64,000 nucleotides of DNA from contig NZ_JAPYVU010000001.1 of the NCBI RefSeq assembly GCF_028276765.1, positions 25,784-89,783 of the forward strand, given 5' to 3'. The DNA is from Sulfurihydrogenibium sp. (GTDB lineage: Bacteria > Aquificota > Aquificia > Aquificales > Hydrogenothermaceae). The translations under genes were made by a program, and so were the position numbers. Under the pieces are notes generated by a model. That model made no database searches and was not told the origin of the DNA. It saw nothing but the letters and a program-made list of their open reading frames with translations. Shown piece after piece: positions 1 to 9,735 of this stretch. How positions within the stretch are numbered: position 1 is the stretch's first letter; each line of letters opens with the position of its first letter.

Positions 1-1
1 A

Positions 2-262
2 AAAGAGTTATCTGAAATTATATCTGAAGAGATAGCATTGCCAAAGGATAATTTTATAACAGTGAGTTTTGTAGATACTACAGCAGACTTAAGCGAAGCT
101 CAAGTTTTTATTTCTGCTTTAAAAGACGAGGAAGAAATTTTAGAGGTTTTAAATAAACAAAGTGGACATATAAGATACGTTCTTGGTAAAAGAATCAGAA
201 TGAAGAAAACACCAAAGCTATTGTTTAAAAAAGATATTTTTGAATTGAATATATCTTTGTAA
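2..262 (+). CDS. rbfA: Ribosome-binding factor A, 3' part (5' end outside the window)
   Basis: RbfA binds the 30S subunit and helps 16S rRNA 5' end maturation. The reading frame is open from base 2 and no true start lies in the window, so the gene begins upstream. What remains is the C-terminal KH-like half of the protein: the segment ITVSFVDTTADLSEAQVFIS resembles the RbfA core strand pattern, and it is followed by the R-x-x-LGKRIRMKKTPKLLF region typical of RbfA near its end. It ends at a TAA and is followed by a long repeat-bearing spacer, so it is probably the last gene of its operon. Identification rests on short sequence but the match is clear. Confidence 0.85.
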   Translation, partial: KELSEIISEEIALPKDNFITVSFVDTTADLSEAQVFISALKDEEEILEVLNKQSGHIRYVLGKRIRMKKTPKLLFKKDIFELNISL

Positions 263-671
263 ATGATGCTATATCTTGAGTGATAAATCAGAGATTTTTA
301 TAAAATTTTAAAAAAGAGATCCTTCGGCCTTACAGCCTCAGGATTATTATAAAACTTATTCTCTTAAAGTTTAAAAATTTTTGGTATACTTAATATACGA
401 TGACAGGAAAAGGTCAACTTACAAAAATTTTGGAACAGTCTCACTCACTTCAGTCTTTGACTATTTACATTCTGCAGCCGGCAAAAACCTCCCTAATCTT
501 ATTGAATCTCTCATACGACGTATCTTTTAATTAATATAGAAAAGAAGTTTCTTAGGAGAATATTTATTCTTTTCAATCAATTTTCAATATCTGTTTCATT
601 AAATTAAAATCAATTTTTCAATTTCTTAACAAGGTTTCGTCACAAAAAATTCAAACTGTGTTATAAAACTC
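263..671. repeat. Gene-free spacer with decayed dispersed hairpin repeats
   Basis: No gene is visible here. At 316-346 there is a copy of the repeat core of subtype 2 (GAGATCCTTCGG, variable bases, CCTCAGGAT). At about 417-450 lies the outer end of subtype 1 (ACAAAAATTTTGGAACAGTC), at 468-482 a subtype 1 core piece (CATTCTGCAGCCGGC) and at 498-522 the shared terminus (ATTGAAT, CTCATACGACGTAT). The pieces are mutated and rearranged, so this looks like overlapping old copies. The distal end leads into the nuoA promoter. Confidence 0.7.
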
Positions 672-700
672 TTGCAAACTTTTTTATTTTGAGTTATCCT
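672..700 (+). promoter_or_regulatory. Candidate sigma-70 promoter for the nuo operon
   Basis: TTGCAA at 672-677 and TATCCT at 695-700 are separated by exactly 17 bases and lie about 30 bases upstream of the nuoA start, in the only gene-free stretch before the operon. This is a motif match by eye, with no experimental support. Confidence 0.5.
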
Positions 701-732
701 AATTTAAGAAATTTTATAGAGGAGAGCCGATA

Positions 733-1104
733 ATGACCACAGGTTATTTAGGACTGACGATTTTCTTTATACTGGCTACCGCAATTGGAGTAGTTCTTTT
801 AGTTGTAAACAGACTTCTTGCACCAAAAACACCGGAACCTTATGAAGGCTATCCTTACGAATGTGGTGTTCCTCTTTACGATAAAACAACATGGACAACA
901 ATAGACCAAAAATATTATCTTCTTGGATTGCTTCTTGTACTTTTTGACCTTGAATCAGCTTTTGTATTTCCTTGGGCGGTTATTTTTAGAGAGGTTGCAC
1001 AGGTTGCACCTGGTTTTATACTTACTGAAATGTTTTTCTTCTTAGGTATATTAATTCTTGGTTACATCTATGCTTGGAAAAAAGGAGCGTTAAAATGGCA
1101 ATGA
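733..1104 (+). CDS. nuoA: NADH-quinone oxidoreductase (complex I) subunit A
   Basis: A small membrane subunit of proton-pumping complex I, located at the base of the quinone-binding region. The 123-residue protein has three predicted membrane segments (about residues 5-27, 64-86 and 93-114). The conserved loop between helices 1 and 2 contains YECG (ending with the Cys of the switch loop), and DLESAF-FPWA lies in helix 2, both signatures of NuoA. The length is normal for the family. It starts at ATG with GAGGAG upstream and overlaps nuoB by 10 bases. It opens the complex I operon. Confidence 0.97.
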   Translation: MTTGYLGLTIFFILATAIGVVLLVVNRLLAPKTPEPYEGYPYECGVPLYDKTTWTTIDQKYYLLGLLLVLFDLESAFVFPWAVIFREVAQVAPGFILTEMFFFLGILILGYIYAWKKGALKWQ

Positions 1105-1610
1105 CAAATAGTGGAATAATTTTAACAACAGTTGAAGAAGTTTTAAGCTGGGCAAGAAGAAATTCTTTATGGCCTGTATCTGTTGGTTTAGCATGCTGTG
1201 CTATTGAGATGATGCATACAGCTGCTTCAAGATTTGATACAGACAGGCTTGGAATCATATTCAGAGGTTCTCCAAGACAATCAGATGTTTTAATCGTAGC
1301 TGGAACAGTAGTAAATAAAGTTGCTCCTATGCTTAGGCTTATATATGAGCAAATGCCGGACCCAAAATGGGTTATAGCTATGGGCGGTTGTGCATCTGCC
1401 GGAGGTCCTTTCCCTACATATGCAACTTTACAGGGAGTAGATAGAATAATTCCTGTAGATGTTTATATTCCGGGCTGTCCGCCAACACCACAGGCTTTAC
1501 TTTGGGGAATATTAGAGCTTCAGAAAAAGATAAAAGCAAAAAAAGAAGGAAAAGAGTTTACAGAGATTCCTATAAAAGTTCCTCAAGAATCAAAGCCTAT
1601 CTCTAAATAG
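1095..1610 (+). CDS. nuoB: Complex I subunit B, N2 [4Fe-4S] cluster protein
   Basis: NuoB carries the terminal iron-sulfur cluster N2, which passes electrons to quinone. The tandem cysteines of [10 protein letters not shown], the Cys in [11 protein letters not shown] and the Cys in [13 protein letters not shown] make up the four cluster ligands. I take ATG 1095 rather than an upstream in-frame TTG at 1074, because AAAGGAG stands 7 bases before ATG 1095. The start lies inside nuoA (10-base overlap, translational coupling). At 171 residues it is of usual length, with a short Lys-rich tail. Confidence 0.96.
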   Translation: MAMTNSGIILTTVEEVLSWARRNSLWPVSVGLACCAIEMMHTAASRFDTDRLGIIFRGSPRQSDVLIVAGTVVNKVAPMLRLIYEQMPDPKWVIAMGGCASAGGPFPTYATLQGVDRIIPVDVYIPGCPPTPQALLWGILELQKKIKAKKEGKEFTEIPIKVPQESKPISK

Positions 1611-1622
1611 CAGGGAATTATT

Positions 1623-3365
1623 TTGACATGGATAACCTTAGATAAAGCTAAAAGGATAAATTCTGTTTTTGATGTTAAAATTGAAAGTTATAAAGACAAT
1701 GTCTGGGTAGAAGTAGAAAAAGATAATTTAATCGATCTTTTAAAATTTCTAAAAGAAGACCCGGACTTTTCCTTTAAAATGTTTATCGACTTTACAGTCG
1801 TAGATTATCCATATCACAACCCAAGATTTCAAGCGGTTTACATTCTTTACTCTCCAGAATACAACGAAAGAATCATAGTCAAAACTTGGACTGATGATAC
1901 TCTGCCATCTTTAATAAATCTTTGGAAAGGTGCCAAATGGGCTGAAAGAGAAGCCTATGATATGTTTGGTATAAAGTTTGATGGTCATGACAATTTGGTA
2001 AGAATGTTTTTGTGGGAAACTTATCCTTACTATCCACTTAGAAAAGATTTTCCAAAAGAAGGATTTAAAGATACATTTCTGCCATCTTTAAATGAAGGAA
2101 AAAATATTCCCAGTCATGATTATGACCCATACCATACCGCTATACCAACACTTGAAGACTTAGAAATAACAGAAAGGAAAAGAATCAGTAAAAAAAATCA
2201 AATAGTTTTAAACTGGGGACCACTTCATCCCGGAACGCACGGAACAATTTGGTTTTTATTTGATTTAGAAGGTGAGACAATAAGAGAATGTGATATCATT
2301 CTTGGACAACTTCACAGAGGAATTGAAAAACTTTCAGAAGACCTTACATACACGCAGATAATCCCATATACGGACAGAATGGACTATATTTCGGCTTTAT
2401 GTTCAAATATAGCCTATGTTAATGCAGTTGAAAAACTTCTTGGAGTTCAACCACCGGAGAAAGCTAAATGGATTAGAACCATGCTGGCTGAACTTCAAAG
2501 AATAAATAGCCATCTACTTTGGCTTGGCACAACCGCCCTTGACCTTGGCGCCTTGACAATGTTTTTATATACATTTAGAGAAAGAGAAAAATTAATGGAT
2601 ATTATAGAAGGAATAGCAGGCATAAGACTAAACTCCTCCTTTTTAAGGATAGGTGGCGTTAGATATGACCTACCAGAGGGTGCATTAGATGTAATCAAGC
2701 ATTTTATTAAAGACTTTCCATCAAGAATTAAAGATTATGAAGACCTTTTAACTAAAAATAGAATTTGGATAAGAAGGAATAAAGATGTAGGAATAGTAAG
2801 CAAAGAGGATGTTTATCAGTATGGACTTACTGGTGTAATGGCAAGAAGTGCCGGCGTTCCTTACGATATTAGGTATATTCAACCAACAGACGCATACGCT
2901 GATGTTGATTTTGAAATTCCTCTTGGAACAGTAGGTGATGCTTATGATAGATATTTAATCAGAATGGAAGAGATGAAGCAAAGTTTAAGAATAGTTCAGC
3001 AGTGTGTAGAGAAGTTAGAAAAACTAAAGGATGATAAATATCTAGCAACAGAGAATCCTTATGTACTTCCAACGTTGAATGAGGTTTATCAGTCCATAGA
3101 GTCTATGGTTAAAGATTTTACATTAAGAATTTATGGAGAAAAAGCACCGGCTGGAGAGGTTTATGTTTCTGGAGAAAATCCAAGAGGTGAGCTTGGTTTT
3201 TATATTGTAAGCAAAGGTGAAGGCAAGCCTTACAGATTAAGAATAAGGTCGGGAGCATTTTATAATCTTCAAATCTTTCCAGAGCTGATAAAAGGAAGAA
3301 CGGTAGCTGACGCAGTCGCTCTCCTTGGAAGTATAGACCCAGTTGTTGGTGAAACAGATAGGTAA
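1623..3365 (+). CDS. nuoC/D: Complex I subunits C and D fused (NuoCD)
   Basis: A 580-residue fusion of the 30 kDa (C) and 49 kDa (D) subunits of the peripheral arm. Residues about 1-150 are NuoC (WKGAKWAEREAYDMFGIKF, then the YPLRKDFP signature). Residues about 190-580 are NuoD (NWGPLHPGTHGT, which lines the quinone site, and GQLHRGIEKL), ending in the usual VVGETDR. Such fusions are known in Enterobacteria and Aquificales. The start is TTG with AGGGA 7 bases upstream; the nearby ATG at 1628 is in another frame. In a full nuo operon nuoE, nuoF and nuoG usually follow. Here a 454-base repeat-filled gap follows and then nuoH. Confidence 0.95.
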   Translation: MTWITLDKAKRINSVFDVKIESYKDNVWVEVEKDNLIDLLKFLKEDPDFSFKMFIDFTVVDYPYHNPRFQAVYILYSPEYNERIIVKTWTDDTLPSLINLWKGAKWAEREAYDMFGIKFDGHDNLVRMFLWETYPYYPLRKDFPKEGFKDTFLPSLNEGKNIPSHDYDPYHTAIPTLEDLEITERKRISKKNQIVLNWGPLHPGTHGTIWFLFDLEGETIRECDIILGQLHRGIEKLSEDLTYTQIIPYTDRMDYISALCSNIAYVNAVEKLLGVQPPEKAKWIRTMLAELQRINSHLLWLGTTALDLGALTMFLYTFREREKLMDIIEGIAGIRLNSSFLRIGGVRYDLPEGALDVIKHFIKDFPSRIKDYEDLLTKNRIWIRRNKDVGIVSKEDVYQYGLTGVMARSAGVPYDIRYIQPTDAYADVDFEIPLGTVGDAYDRYLIRMEEMKQSLRIVQQCVEKLEKLKDDKYLATENPYVLPTLNEVYQSIESMVKDFTLRIYGEKAPAGEVYVSGENPRGELGFYIVSKGEGKPYRLRIRSGAFYNLQIFPELIKGRTVADAVALLGSIDPVVGETDR

Positions 3366-3819
3366 TAGCATAAAAATCTTTTCTAAGGTTAAAACATGTC
3401 GAGCGAGAAATGAAGCTGTTTCAAAAAAACCAACATCGTCATTCTGAGCAAAGCGAAGAATCTCCTAATCTTTTTTCAAGTCAAAAAAATCAAAAGAGAA
3501 GCTCCTTCGGACTTATATCCTCTAAATAACGAATTTGATTTTTTACCACAAATGTAAATAAAGCATGGAATTTATAAAAATCATACTCTGAATGAGAAAT
3601 TGGTGGTTTTTATAAACCTTAAACAAACGAAGTCCTTAAGGTTGAATGAAAAGCTTTAGAAAACAGATTAACTAAAAAATTCAACATTTTAGCAAAGATT
3701 AAAAGTTATTTATCAAGACCTTAAATAAATTTTTGACTTTTTAAAATAAAACAGTGTTTAATTTTATGTAGTAATGTGTTAATATAATTTAACAAAATTG
3801 CAAGGATGAGGTTTTGCAT
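3366..3819. repeat. Repeat-filled gap where nuoEFG would be expected
   Basis: No open frame of coding character is seen. At about 3397-3467 there is a subtype 1 dispersed repeat (TCGAGCGAGAAAT terminus, CTGTTTCAAAAA end, and core GTCATTCTGAGCAAAGCGAAG). At about 3490-3520 lies a decayed subtype 2 core (CTCCTTCGGACTTA). A candidate -10 box TATAAT sits at 3783-3788, which would allow nuoH onward to be transcribed separately; I see no convincing -35. This gap is why the operon may form two transcription units. Confidence 0.65.
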
Positions 3820-4830
3820 ATGGAGATGCTTGGAACGATAATAGGCCTAACGATTAAATCTCTTGTCTTTGTTGTTGGAATGTTTTTAGCAGCAGCATAT
3901 TTAACTCTTATTGAAAGAAAATTTGCAGGTCATGTTCAGCAAAGACCGGGACCTCTCCATGTAGGATTTCATGGGCTTCTTCAGCCAATAGCAGATGCTC
4001 TTAAAGTTTTAACAAAAGAAGATTTAGTTCCAAATAATGTTGATAAAGTTTTATTTTACCTTGCTTCACTTATGGCATTCGTTCCGGCTATCATGATACT
4101 TGCGGTTATTCCATTTGGCAAGCCTATACAGATCTTTGGATTTGAAATAAAGCCATATATTACAGACCTAAACATCGGATTAATCCTTGCCCTTGCATTT
4201 GGTAGTATAAGCATTTATGGAGTCATCTTTGCCGGCTGGGCTTCAAATAGTAAATATCCAATGATAGGTGGTCTTAGAAAGGCTGCTGTATTGATAGGTT
4301 ATGAAGTTGCTCTTGGATTTGCTATGGTTGGACCAATTATGATGGCTGGCTCTTTTTCTCTTAAAGAGATAGTATACGCTCAAGATGGATTTTTTGGTGC
4401 GTTTATCTGGTATCAGCCAATTGCGTTTATTGTTATTCTTTTTGCCATATTGGCGGAGACAGGAAGAACGCCGTTTGACGTTCAAGAAGCAGAAGCAGAG
4501 CTAGTATCAGGATACAACACAGAATATTCAGGAATGAAGTTCGGTCTATTTCCATTGGCGGAATGGTATATAGGTACTTTTGTACTTAGTGCCATAGCTG
4601 TAATTCTCTTCTTTGGTGGCTGGAAAGGTCCTGAAATCTTTGGACCAATATCACCATTTATATGGTTCTTCTTAAAAGTATTTATGATGTTTATGTTCTT
4701 CCTATGGGTGCATTGGACGCTTCCAAGATACAGAGTAGACCAAATTACTGAAATTGCTTGGAAAGTAATGCTTCCATTGTCATTATTAAATATTTTTATC
4801 ACTGCGATAATAATTTTAATCAAGGGCTAA
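3820..4830 (+). CDS. nuoH: Complex I subunit H, quinone-channel membrane subunit
   Basis: NuoH connects the peripheral and membrane arms and forms much of the quinone chamber. The protein (336 residues) has about eight membrane segments. Signatures are LIERKFAGHVQQRPGP near the N-terminus, GLLQPIADALKVLTKED, and the conserved acidic loop ETGRTPFDVQEAEAELVSG. I prefer ATG 3820 over the in-frame TTG 3814, because GAGG is 8 bases from the ATG but only 2 from the TTG. It is one base from nuoI. Confidence 0.96.
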   Translation: MEMLGTIIGLTIKSLVFVVGMFLAAAYLTLIERKFAGHVQQRPGPLHVGFHGLLQPIADALKVLTKEDLVPNNVDKVLFYLASLMAFVPAIMILAVIPFGKPIQIFGFEIKPYITDLNIGLILALAFGSISIYGVIFAGWASNSKYPMIGGLRKAAVLIGYEVALGFAMVGPIMMAGSFSLKEIVYAQDGFFGAFIWYQPIAFIVILFAILAETGRTPFDVQEAEAELVSGYNTEYSGMKFGLFPLAEWYIGTFVLSAIAVILFFGGWKGPEIFGPISPFIWFFLKVFMMFMFFLWVHWTLPRYRVDQITEIAWKVMLPLSLLNIFITAIIILIKG

Positions 4831-4831
4831 A

Positions 4832-5434
4832 ATGGTTAAAATAAAGTATTTAGAAAGACCAAGCTTAAGCATATGGGAAAAAATATTTTTCATCGATTTT
4901 ATTAAAGGTTTAAAAGTAACTTTTAAAAACTTATTGCAAAAAACAATTACAACTAAATATCCTTTTGAGAAATTGACTCCTCCAAAAAGATTTAGAGGTG
5001 TACATGCTCATAGAGTAAAAGATGGAAATGAACCGCCATCTTTTAGCGTATTAGAAAAATTTATGGATATTGAAACAGGTGAAAGCAGATGTGTTGCCTG
5101 TTATATGTGTCAGCAAGCATGCCCAATGCCTTCATTGTTTGTTATAGAAGCAGAGCAACTTCCAAACGGAAAGAAAAAGGTTAAAAAATTTGAAATGAAC
5201 TTATTAAACTGTCTATACTGTGGATTGTGCGTTGATGCATGTCCGGTAGACTGTTTAATTATGACAGATATATACGAAATGGCACAGTATCAAAGAAAAA
5301 ATTGCGTAATTCATATGGAAGATATGAGCGAAAGAGGAAAAGATTTTGATAGAAGAAGATTGAAAGAACCGGATAGAATATGGATTGATGACTCAGAAAG
5401 AATTAAGTTATGGGGGCAAGTCAAATGGAGTTAA
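4832..5434 (+). CDS. nuoI: Complex I subunit I, 2x[4Fe-4S] ferredoxin-like subunit
   Basis: NuoI carries clusters N6a and N6b in the peripheral arm, between NuoG (absent from this operon) and NuoB. Two classic motifs are visible: CVACYMCQQACP around residue 88 and CLYCGLCVDACP around residue 128. The N-terminal 60 residues contain the amphipathic segment that lies along the membrane. The 200-residue length is within the usual range. The start codon follows the nuoH stop by one base; the end overlaps nuoJ by 10 bases. Confidence 0.96.
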   Translation: MVKIKYLERPSLSIWEKIFFIDFIKGLKVTFKNLLQKTITTKYPFEKLTPPKRFRGVHAHRVKDGNEPPSFSVLEKFMDIETGESRCVACYMCQQACPMPSLFVIEAEQLPNGKKKVKKFEMNLLNCLYCGLCVDACPVDCLIMTDIYEMAQYQRKNCVIHMEDMSERGKDFDRRRLKEPDRIWIDDSERIKLWGQVKWS

Positions 5435-5955
5435 GTGCAGTGGCTTTTTGGGTTTTATCTACAATAGCAGTTATATCAGCCATAGGTGTTGTTTTCTTTA
5501 GAAATATTGTTTACGCTGTACTGTCATTAATCTCGACATTAATAGCAATTTCAGGGCTATTTTTTAACCTTGGAGCAGAGCTTGTAGGAGCACTCCAGAT
5601 CTTAATCTACGCGGTAGCAATAGTTGTTTTCTATGTTCTTGTGATATCAACAGTACCGCAGTATAAAGGTCAAGCTATAGACCCAAAATATACTTTACTT
5701 TCTCTTCCATTTGGATTTATTCTATTCTTAGAGCTTGCCTATGTATCTGTTTATGGTTTATGGACATCTAATAAAGGCATATTCTCTCCGGATATTTTTA
5801 CAAAAATATCCAATGCAAAAGCTGTGGCATCCCTTTTATTTACTAAATATCTCTTTCCATTTGAAGTTGCCTCTTTAATTCTTCTTGTTGCGATGATTGG
5901 TGCTATATTACTTGGAAGAAAAGATATAGTTGAAGATGAAGAAGGAGGGCAGTAA
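5425..5955 (+). CDS. nuoJ: Complex I subunit J, membrane subunit
   Basis: A five-helix membrane subunit of the proton-translocating arm. The conserved helix 3 region, LVGALQILIYAVAIVVFYVL, has the pi-bulge Tyr. I choose ATG 5425, which has GGGGG 8 bases upstream, over the in-frame ATG 5410, which has no good ribosome site. This gives 176 residues and a 10-base overlap with nuoI. The stop overlaps the nuoK start (TAATG). Confidence 0.94.
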   Translation: MELSAVAFWVLSTIAVISAIGVVFFRNIVYAVLSLISTLIAISGLFFNLGAELVGALQILIYAVAIVVFYVLVISTVPQYKGQAIDPKYTLLSLPFGFILFLELAYVSVYGLWTSNKGIFSPDIFTKISNAKAVASLLFTKYLFPFEVASLILLVAMIGAILLGRKDIVEDEEGGQ

Positions 5956-6257
5956 TGGTACCATTTGAATACTACGTAGCTTTAAGCGGACTTCTTATGG
6001 TTCTTGGTTTTATTGGTGTAATAGTTAGAAAAAATATTATTGCGATGCTATTATCAACAGAGCTTATGCTAAACGCAGTAAATATAGCATTTGTTGCCTT
6101 TGACATGAAACTTCACGAAGTGGTAGGTCAAGTATTTGTATTTTTTATTTTGACTATAGCAGCTGCTGAAGCGGCGATAGGTCTTGGCTTAATAATGGCA
6201 ATCTACAGAATGAAAAAAGACGTTGATGTAGAAAAACTAACAGAGTTAAAGGGGTAG
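5955..6257 (+). CDS. nuoK: Complex I subunit K, membrane subunit
   Basis: A 100-residue, three-helix subunit homologous to MrpC. It has the conserved membrane glutamates in LLSTELMLNAVNIAFVAF (helix 2) and in AAAEAAIGLGLIMAIYR (helix 3), which belong to the proton channel next to NuoH/J. It starts in the TAATG overlap with nuoJ, preceded by GAAGGAGGG. The length is exactly as expected. Confidence 0.96.
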   Translation: MVPFEYYVALSGLLMVLGFIGVIVRKNIIAMLLSTELMLNAVNIAFVAFDMKLHEVVGQVFVFFILTIAAAEAAIGLGLIMAIYRMKKDVDVEKLTELKG

Positions 6258-6261
6258 TAGC

Positions 6262-8208
6262 ATGGAGTACTTATGGATTATACCGTTTTCACCTCTTATA
6301 GCATTTATAATCATAGGACTTTTTGGTTATAAGTTTTTAAAAGAACCATTATCCGGAATCGTTGCTGTTATAGCAGTTGCCATCTCAGCGATAGCATCAG
6401 TAAAAGGTTTTATTGATGTTGCCGGATCTGGAAAGTATTATGATTTAAAGCTTTTTAACTGGCTTACTATCGGTGACTACTCAATATCTGTTAGTATATT
6501 TTGGGACCCACTTTCGGCTTTAATGACCTGTGTCGTTACATGTGTATCAACCTTTATTTTTATATTCGCAACCGGTTATATGAAAGGTGACGAATCTTAT
6601 CCAAGATTCTTTGCATATTTATCATTATTCGTATTTATGATGCTTATGCTTACACTTTCTGACAATTTGGTTCAGTTATTCTTCGGATGGGAAGGTGTTG
6701 GTTTAGCATCATACTTATTAATTGGTTTTTGGCATTATAAAAAATCTGCGGCGAACGCTGCTATGGAATCGTTTGTTGTTAACAGGGTTGGTGACTGGCT
6801 ATTCTTACTTGGAATATTGCTTGCATTTACAACATTTGGAACCTTAGACTATTTGCAAATTTTTAATAAATTACATGGAGCGGACTATATAATCGTCACT
6901 GCTATAGCGTTGTTATTATTTGGTGGTGCTGTTGGTAAATCTGCACAGATTCCATTGCATATATGGCTTCCAAATGCGATGGAAGGTCCAACTCCAGTTT
7001 CTGCATTAATTCACGCTGCTACGATGGTTGCAGCCGGTGTTTACATGGTTGCAAGACTAATGCCAGTCTTTGCATCTTCAGAAATTGCATTAGATACAGT
7101 TTTATTCATAGGTACGATGTCTGCATTCCTTGCAGCTACTATGGGACTTGTTCAAAATGATATTAAAAGAATCATTGCATACTCAACATTATCACAGCTT
7201 GGTTATATGTTTGCTGCTGAAGGTTTAGGTTTATTCAGTGAAGGTATGTTTCATCTTACATCCCACGCGGTATTCAAAGCATTACTTTTCTTAGGTTCAG
7301 GTAGCGTTTTAATAGCTCTTCACCACCTGCTAGACGTTCAAAAAATGGGTCAAATTGGAAGATTGATGCCTATCACAATGGGAACATTTTTAATTGGTTC
7401 TCTTGCATTAGCAGGTATACCTCCATTTGTGGGATTTTTCAGTAAAGACCCAATCATTGAAGGTGCTTACGAAATTAATACTTTTGCGTTTACGTTCTTG
7501 TGGCTTGGAGCTTTCTTGACTGCATTCTACATATTTAGATTGTTCTTCCTTACTTTCTTTGACGGAGACAGATTAGACCCTCATATTAGAGAGCATGTTC
7601 ATGAATCACCGCCAAATATGACAATTCCATTGATCGTGTTAGCAACTGCAACAGTTATTCTTGGTTTCTTTAGAGAGTTCTTTATAAACTTCCTAAAACC
7701 ATCATTAGACCCTGCACATATGCCTTTCTTATCTCCAGAGGTGAAAGCATTGGTTAATGAAGGATTGAGCAGGTCTCACCATGTCCATATAGAGGCAAAT
7801 GCTTTTGAATTTTTAGGACACTCCTTAACATCTTTCTTAGGAATACTATTGTTGGCAACTGCTTTAGCCGGCATATTTACTGCATATATAATCTATCAAA
7901 TTAGAAAAATTGACCCAGTTAAAATTGGAGAAATGTTTAAGCCTTTATACATTCTTTTCTACAACAGATGGTTCTTTGACAAGATTTACTACGCAATCTT
8001 TGTATATGGTTATTATAAACTTTCTAAGGTGATGTGGTTTATTGGTGATAAAATTATCATTGACGGAATTGTTGATGGTTCTGGAAAAACTTCACTTTTT
8101 GCAAGTGATATATTTAGAAAAACACAGATGGGAAGAATTAGTGGATACGTAATTCAGATGTTAATAGGCGTAGTAATCTTTTTATCCCTATTCTTGTTTT
8201 TGAAGTAG
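6262..8208 (+). CDS. nuoL: Complex I subunit L, antiporter-like proton channel
   Basis: The most distal and largest proton-pumping subunit (648 residues). The first membrane half holds GWEGVGLASYLLIGFW, with the channel glutamate. IPLHIWLPNAMEGPTPVSAL and IAYSTLSQLGYM are the signatures of the family, with conserved Lys and His residues in the middle helices. The C-terminal ~130 residues form the extended lateral helix and anchor that separate NuoL from NuoM/N. It lies 4 bases after nuoK. Confidence 0.96.
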   Translation: MEYLWIIPFSPLIAFIIIGLFGYKFLKEPLSGIVAVIAVAISAIASVKGFIDVAGSGKYYDLKLFNWLTIGDYSISVSIFWDPLSALMTCVVTCVSTFIFIFATGYMKGDESYPRFFAYLSLFVFMMLMLTLSDNLVQLFFGWEGVGLASYLLIGFWHYKKSAANAAMESFVVNRVGDWLFLLGILLAFTTFGTLDYLQIFNKLHGADYIIVTAIALLLFGGAVGKSAQIPLHIWLPNAMEGPTPVSALIHAATMVAAGVYMVARLMPVFASSEIALDTVLFIGTMSAFLAATMGLVQNDIKRIIAYSTLSQLGYMFAAEGLGLFSEGMFHLTSHAVFKALLFLGSGSVLIALHHLLDVQKMGQIGRLMPITMGTFLIGSLALAGIPPFVGFFSKDPIIEGAYEINTFAFTFLWLGAFLTAFYIFRLFFLTFFDGDRLDPHIREHVHESPPNMTIPLIVLATATVILGFFREFFINFLKPSLDPAHMPFLSPEVKALVNEGLSRSHHVHIEANAFEFLGHSLTSFLGILLLATALAGIFTAYIIYQIRKIDPVKIGEMFKPLYILFYNRWFFDKIYYAIFVYGYYKLSKVMWFIGDKIIIDGIVDGSGKTSLFASDIFRKTQMGRISGYVIQMLIGVVIFLSLFLFLK

Positions 8209-8221
8209 GAGGAGGTAGAAA

Positions 8222-9730
8222 ATGACAGTAGAGTTTGTAAGGGCTGACATTCCACTAATAAGCATCAGCATAATCATTCCAATTTTAGCCTCATTTATAG
8301 TATTTTTTGCAAACGAAAAACTTGCTAAGCCGATTAGTATTATAACGTCAATAATAGTTTTTATAATATCTTCTTATATGCTTTTAACATACGACCCGAC
8401 AGGTTATAAAATTCAATTTTATGAAAAGTATGCATGGATTCCACAGTTTGGAATAAGCTACGAAGTTGGAGTTGATGCTCTAAGTTTAACTCTTGTTTGG
8501 CTAACAGCTCTATCTTTTGTTGCTGCTTTTGTATGGAGCACAAATATAGAGAAAAGAATAAAAGAGTACTTTATAGCATTTTTAATTCTTGAAGCAGCTT
8601 GTATTGGTGTATTTGTTGCATTTGACCTTGTTGCGTTTTATGTTTTTTGGGAAGTTATGCTAATTCCGATGTTTTTAATCATTGGTGTTTGGGGTTATGC
8701 TGAGAGAATTTATGCAGCAACTAAATTCTTTATATACACATTCTTTGGCTCTCTTTTTCTTCTTATTGGCGTAATTGGAATGTATATTTACAACTACATG
8801 GAAAACAATATACTTTCTACAAGCTATTTTGATTTATTAAAATTACACTTGCCTTTTAACCTTGAATTAATCTTTTTCTTACTTCTTGCTCTTGGTTTTG
8901 CTATCAAAGTTCCTATGTGGCCATTCCATACATGGCTTCCGGCTGCACACGTTCAAGCTCCAACAGCAGGCTCTGTAATACTTGCAGCAGTTTTGTTAAA
9001 AATGGGTACTTATGGGTTTGTAAGATTTAGTCTTCCATGGTTCCCCGAAGCATCTAAATATTTTATGCCGGTAATCTTTGCTTTAAGTGTAATAGCTATT
9101 ATTTATACTGCAATGATGGCAATAGCTCAAACACATATAAAAAGGCTTATTGCATACTCTTCTGTATCACACATGGGTTTTGTAACAATGGGTACATTTG
9201 CATTAAATCCTGAGGGTGTAAACGGTGCCATAATCACTATGATTTCTCACGGTTTAACATCAGGAGCGCTATTCTTGGCAGCAGGATTTATTTATGAAAG
9301 ACTTCATAGCTATGAAATGAAAGACCTCGGCGGAATGGCAAAATTTGTTCCGGTTTTTGCAACGTTATTTATGATATCAGCAATGGCTTCGGCAGGACTA
9401 CCAGGATTATCTGGGTTTGTAGGTGAGTTTTTATCACTGCTTGGAACATTCAAAGTTAGCATCTTAACCGCTGTTTTAGCTGGTCTTAGCTTAGTAGTAG
9501 GTGCTGCATACACATTATGGTTATACAAGAAAACAATGTTTGAAGAGGAGTTGCTTTCTGAAGAAAAAATAAGAGAGTACTCAAAGCTAAAAGATTTAAA
9601 CACAGCAGAACTTTGGTCTTTCTTACCATTTGTGGTATTTATGTTCGTAATTGGTATATACCCTAATTGGTGGATTAATCTAATTAATAACACTACCCAA
9701 TTTATTTTACACAAGATAGTAGGAGGGTAA
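8222..9730 (+). CDS. nuoM: Complex I subunit M, antiporter-like proton channel
   Basis: A 502-residue membrane subunit with about 14 helices. [15 protein letters not shown] opens the core. [20 protein letters not shown] carries the key membrane glutamate, [20 protein letters not shown] is the NuoM signature, and [11 protein letters not shown] follows. It lacks the lateral helix of NuoL. The start ATG has AGGAGG upstream at a good distance. It lies between nuoL and nuoN with short spacers. Confidence 0.96.
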   Translation: MTVEFVRADIPLISISIIIPILASFIVFFANEKLAKPISIITSIIVFIISSYMLLTYDPTGYKIQFYEKYAWIPQFGISYEVGVDALSLTLVWLTALSFVAAFVWSTNIEKRIKEYFIAFLILEAACIGVFVAFDLVAFYVFWEVMLIPMFLIIGVWGYAERIYAATKFFIYTFFGSLFLLIGVIGMYIYNYMENNILSTSYFDLLKLHLPFNLELIFFLLLALGFAIKVPMWPFHTWLPAAHVQAPTAGSVILAAVLLKMGTYGFVRFSLPWFPEASKYFMPVIFALSVIAIIYTAMMAIAQTHIKRLIAYSSVSHMGFVTMGTFALNPEGVNGAIITMISHGLTSGALFLAAGFIYERLHSYEMKDLGGMAKFVPVFATLFMISAMASAGLPGLSGFVGEFLSLLGTFKVSILTAVLAGLSLVVGAAYTLWLYKKTMFEEELLSEEKIREYSKLKDLNTAELWSFLPFVVFMFVIGIYPNWWINLINNTTQFILHKIVGG

Positions 9731-9735
9731 TCGAA